From Bacteroidaceae bacterium (GTDB lineage Bacteria > Bacteroidota > Bacteroidia > Bacteroidales > Bacteroidaceae), in contig JABUUA010000067.1 in NCBI GenBank assembly GCA_021443405.1, positions 3,998 to 11,785 on the forward strand: 7,788 nt of DNA, read 5' to 3'. Position numbers and translations under genes: made by a program. Positions 5,888 to 7,788 of this stretch are shown here, in pieces. The notes under the pieces were generated by a model. The model saw only the letters and a list, made by a program, of their open reading frames with translations, made no database searches and had not been told where the DNA came from. Position 1 is the stretch's first letter. Each line of letters opens with the position of its first letter.

Positions 5888-7788
5888 ATGATGAAGAAAA
5901 AACTATTTCTGGCTATTTGCGCCTTTGCCTCCCTCGGCGCCTTCGCTGACGAAGCCTATCGCGACCAACACGTGCGCTTCACCATCATCGACGAGGGCAC
6001 CATCCGTCTGGAATATGCGCCGGACGGTCGGTTTGTGGACAACAAAAGCTTCGTGGCCGTGTGCCGCGAGTATGCCGACGTGCCCTACACCAAGAAGGAG
6101 ACTTCCAAGCAGGTGACCATCACGACCAGCAAGTTCCGCCTTGTTTACATGAAGGACAACGGTCCGCTCAGCGCCCAAAACCTGAGCATCACCAGCGCCA
6201 AGTCGTTGGGCATGCCCTTTACATGGAAGCCCGGCACCCAGCAAAAAGGCAATTTGAAAGGCACCTATCGTACCCTCGACGGCTACAATGGGGAGAATAG
6301 CATGTACGAGCATCGTCCCATGCCTATTGAGGACGGACTGCTCGCCACCGACGGCTGGAGCCTGATTGACGACTCCAAGGGGCTGCTGTTCGATGGTAGC
6401 GAGGACTGGGACTGGGTGACCGAGCGCACAAGCGACGACGGTGCCCAGGACTGGTACTTCATGGCGTATGGGCACAACTACAAGCAGGCCTTGCAAAGTT
6501 TTACCAAGTTTGCAGGCCGCGTGCCCATGCCGCCCCGCTACATTTTCGGCTACTGGTGGAGCCGATACTGGAGCTACAGCGACCAAGACTTCCGCGACCT
6601 CATCACCAACTTCGAGGAGAACGACATCCCGCTCGACGTGCTGGTCATCGATATGGACTGGCATCCCATCAGCGAACAGGCTGGCGGTGGCTGGACGGGT
6701 TGGGACTGGAACGAACGATTGTTCCCCGATTACAAACAGTTCTTGCAATACCTCGATGCTCATCAGGTCAAGACGACCATGAACCTTCACCCAGCCGACG
6801 GCGTTCGGCCCTTTGAAAAAAAATACCAAGAGTTCCGCCAGAAGATAGGTATGAAGGACGGAGAGACGCGCGAGTGGCTGGGCAGCGACAAGCAATACGT
6901 GCGGGCGCTCTTCGACACCTACCTGCATCCATACATCAAGGAAGGCGTTGATTTTTGGTGGATTGACTGGCAGCAGTGGCTCAACGACAAGAAAATCCCT
7001 CAGTTGAGCAATACATGGTGGTGCAACTACATTTTCTTCAGCGACATGGAACGTCACGGCGTGAAGCGTCCATTGCTCTACCATCGCTGGGGTGGTCTTG
7101 GTAATCACCGCTATCAAATAGGTTTCTCCGGCGACTCGTTCATCACGTGGGAGAGCCTCAACTTCCTGCCTTACTTCAACAGCACGGCCTCCAACGTTCT
7201 CTACGGTTACTGGAGCCACGACATCGGCGGCCACCAGAACGCGGCAGGCAACTCGGGCGTACCCGCCGAACTCTACACCCGTGCCATGCAGATGGGGGCT
7301 TACCTGCCCATCATCCGCACCCACAGTACCAAAGACGCCACACTGAACAAAGAACCTTGGGCCTTTGACCAAGTGACGCAAGGCCGCCTTAAGAAAGTCA
7401 TCCGCGACCGCTACGCGCTCGTACCATATATATATACTATGGCGCGCACGACCTACGAGACCGGACTCTCGCTCTGCCGTCCCATGTACTACGACTACCC
7501 TGAAGCGAAGGAGGCTTACGAATTCCGTAACCAATATATGTTTGGCGACCAGATGATGATTGCCCCCGTCACAGAGGCAGTCAGCGAGACCGACGGCTTT
7601 GCCCGCCTCAAGGTGTGGCTCCCCGAAGGCCAGTGGATTGAATACGCCACGGGCACGATGCTCCAAGGCGGCCAAGTTGTGGAGCGCGCCTTCAATCTGG
7701 ACGAGTATCCCGTTTACGTCAAGGCCGGCAGCATTCTTCCATATTACGGAAAAGTGAAGAACCTTACGGGCACTGACCAGCCCTATAT
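5888..7788 (+). CDS. Secreted GH31 family alpha-glycosidase (partial, 3' end missing)
   Basis: The reading frame is open from tandem ATGs at 5888 and 5891 to the window edge, giving 633 full codons and no stop. A signal peptide with likely cleavage AFA|DE at 20/21 supports this start; 5891 would serve equally well. The protein is a retaining GH31 alpha-glycosidase: an N-terminal beta-sandwich, then a TIM barrel opening near FGYWWSRYWSYSD. The DMDWH motif lies at 255-259. The likely nucleophile is Asp360 in WWIDWQQW, and the general acid/base is Asp416 in FSGDSFITWESL. The conserved SHDIGGHQ follows. The last visible part (KVWLPEGQWIEY, then YPVYVKAGSILPYY) is the start of the C-terminal beta domains, so perhaps a hundred or more residues are cut off. 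WWIDWQQ differs from the WxDMNE signature of classical alpha-glucosidases and from the WWxDATE type of alpha-xylosidases, so substrate is not assigned. It is probably co-transcribed with the FAS1 gene 49 bp upstream, a gap in which I see no promoter. Confidence 0.9.
   Translation, partial: MMKKKLFLAICAFASLGAFADEAYRDQHVRFTIIDEGTIRLEYAPDGRFVDNKSFVAVCREYADVPYTKKETSKQVTITTSKFRLVYMKDNGPLSAQNLSITSAKSLGMPFTWKPGTQQKGNLKGTYRTLDGYNGENSMYEHRPMPIEDGLLATDGWSLIDDSKGLLFDGSEDWDWVTERTSDDGAQDWYFMAYGHNYKQALQSFTKFAGRVPMPPRYIFGYWWSRYWSYSDQDFRDLITNFEENDIPLDVLVIDMDWHPISEQAGGGWTGWDWNERLFPDYKQFLQYLDAHQVKTTMNLHPADGVRPFEKKYQEFRQKIGMKDGETREWLGSDKQYVRALFDTYLHPYIKEGVDFWWIDWQQWLNDKKIPQLSNTWWCNYIFFSDMERHGVKRPLLYHRWGGLGNHRYQIGFSGDSFITWESLNFLPYFNSTASNVLYGYWSHDIGGHQNAAGNSGVPAELYTRAMQMGAYLPIIRTHSTKDATLNKEPWAFDQVTQGRLKKVIRDRYALVPYIYTMARTTYETGLSLCRPMYYDYPEAKEAYEFRNQYMFGDQMMIAPVTEAVSETDGFARLKVWLPEGQWIEYATGTMLQGGQVVERAFNLDEYPVYVKAGSILPYYGKVKNLTGTDQPY

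Noticed and set aside
6816..6823. Run of eight A in the GH31 gene as a slippage or frameshift site
   Set aside because: The frame reads cleanly through as Glu-Lys-Lys-Tyr, with conserved GH31 sequence on both sides. No stem-loop or alternative product was evident.
7424..7441. TATATATA-rich patch in the GH31 gene as an internal promoter
   Set aside because: It encodes VPYIYTM in frame within a normally conserved part of the enzyme, and no TAnnTTTG element is present.
5903..7675. A 590-codon open frame on the - strand opposite the GH31 gene
   Set aside because: It is the antisense shadow of a clear GH31 coding region. Its translation is rich in Val, Ala and His with no recognisable domain, a usual by-product of the codon bias of the + strand gene.

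Overview
The window looks like a piece of a polysaccharide-utilisation region from a Bacteroidales bacterium, most likely a Prevotella-type genome. That rests on four things: the protein families (a DUF6377-type regulator, a fasciclin-domain lipoprotein, and secreted GH43 and GH31 enzymes); moderately GC-rich genes separated by AT-rich gaps; no recognisable Shine-Dalgarno sequences; and an exact match to the Bacteroidetes -7 promoter element TAnnTTTG. The genus is an inference.

All four main genes lie on the + strand. Positions 1-111 hold a short repeat-rich stretch, whose first frame stays open to a stop at 88-90 and may be the tail of an upstream gene. Next come a secreted GH43 glycosidase (112-1893) and, 9 bp later, a membrane-anchored DUF6377-type putative regulator (1903-3522). 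A 180-bp AT-rich gap (3523-3702) carries direct and inverted repeats and a good promoter candidate. It is followed by a fasciclin-domain lipoprotein (3703-5838) and, after 49 bp, a GH31 glycosidase that runs off the right edge (5888 to end).

The layout suggests two transcription units, GH43-regulator and FAS1-GH31. The regulator would sense a breakdown product through its periplasmic TPR-like part and act through its cytoplasmic helix-turn-helix, possibly on the repeats before the FAS1 gene. The FAS1 lipoprotein could hold glycan or partner proteins at the outer membrane while GH43 (arabinose- or xylose-type linkages) and GH31 (alpha-linked hexose or xylose) trim side chains. No SusC/SusD pair is visible, so either the locus continues beyond the right edge or it is an accessory cluster. 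The glycan cannot be named from this sequence.

No insertion sequence, CRISPR array, tRNA or rRNA was seen. The enzymes belong to known families. The least explained parts are the 180-bp regulatory gap, the two-FAS1 lipoprotein with its unassigned C-terminal domain, and the composite tail of the GH43 protein.
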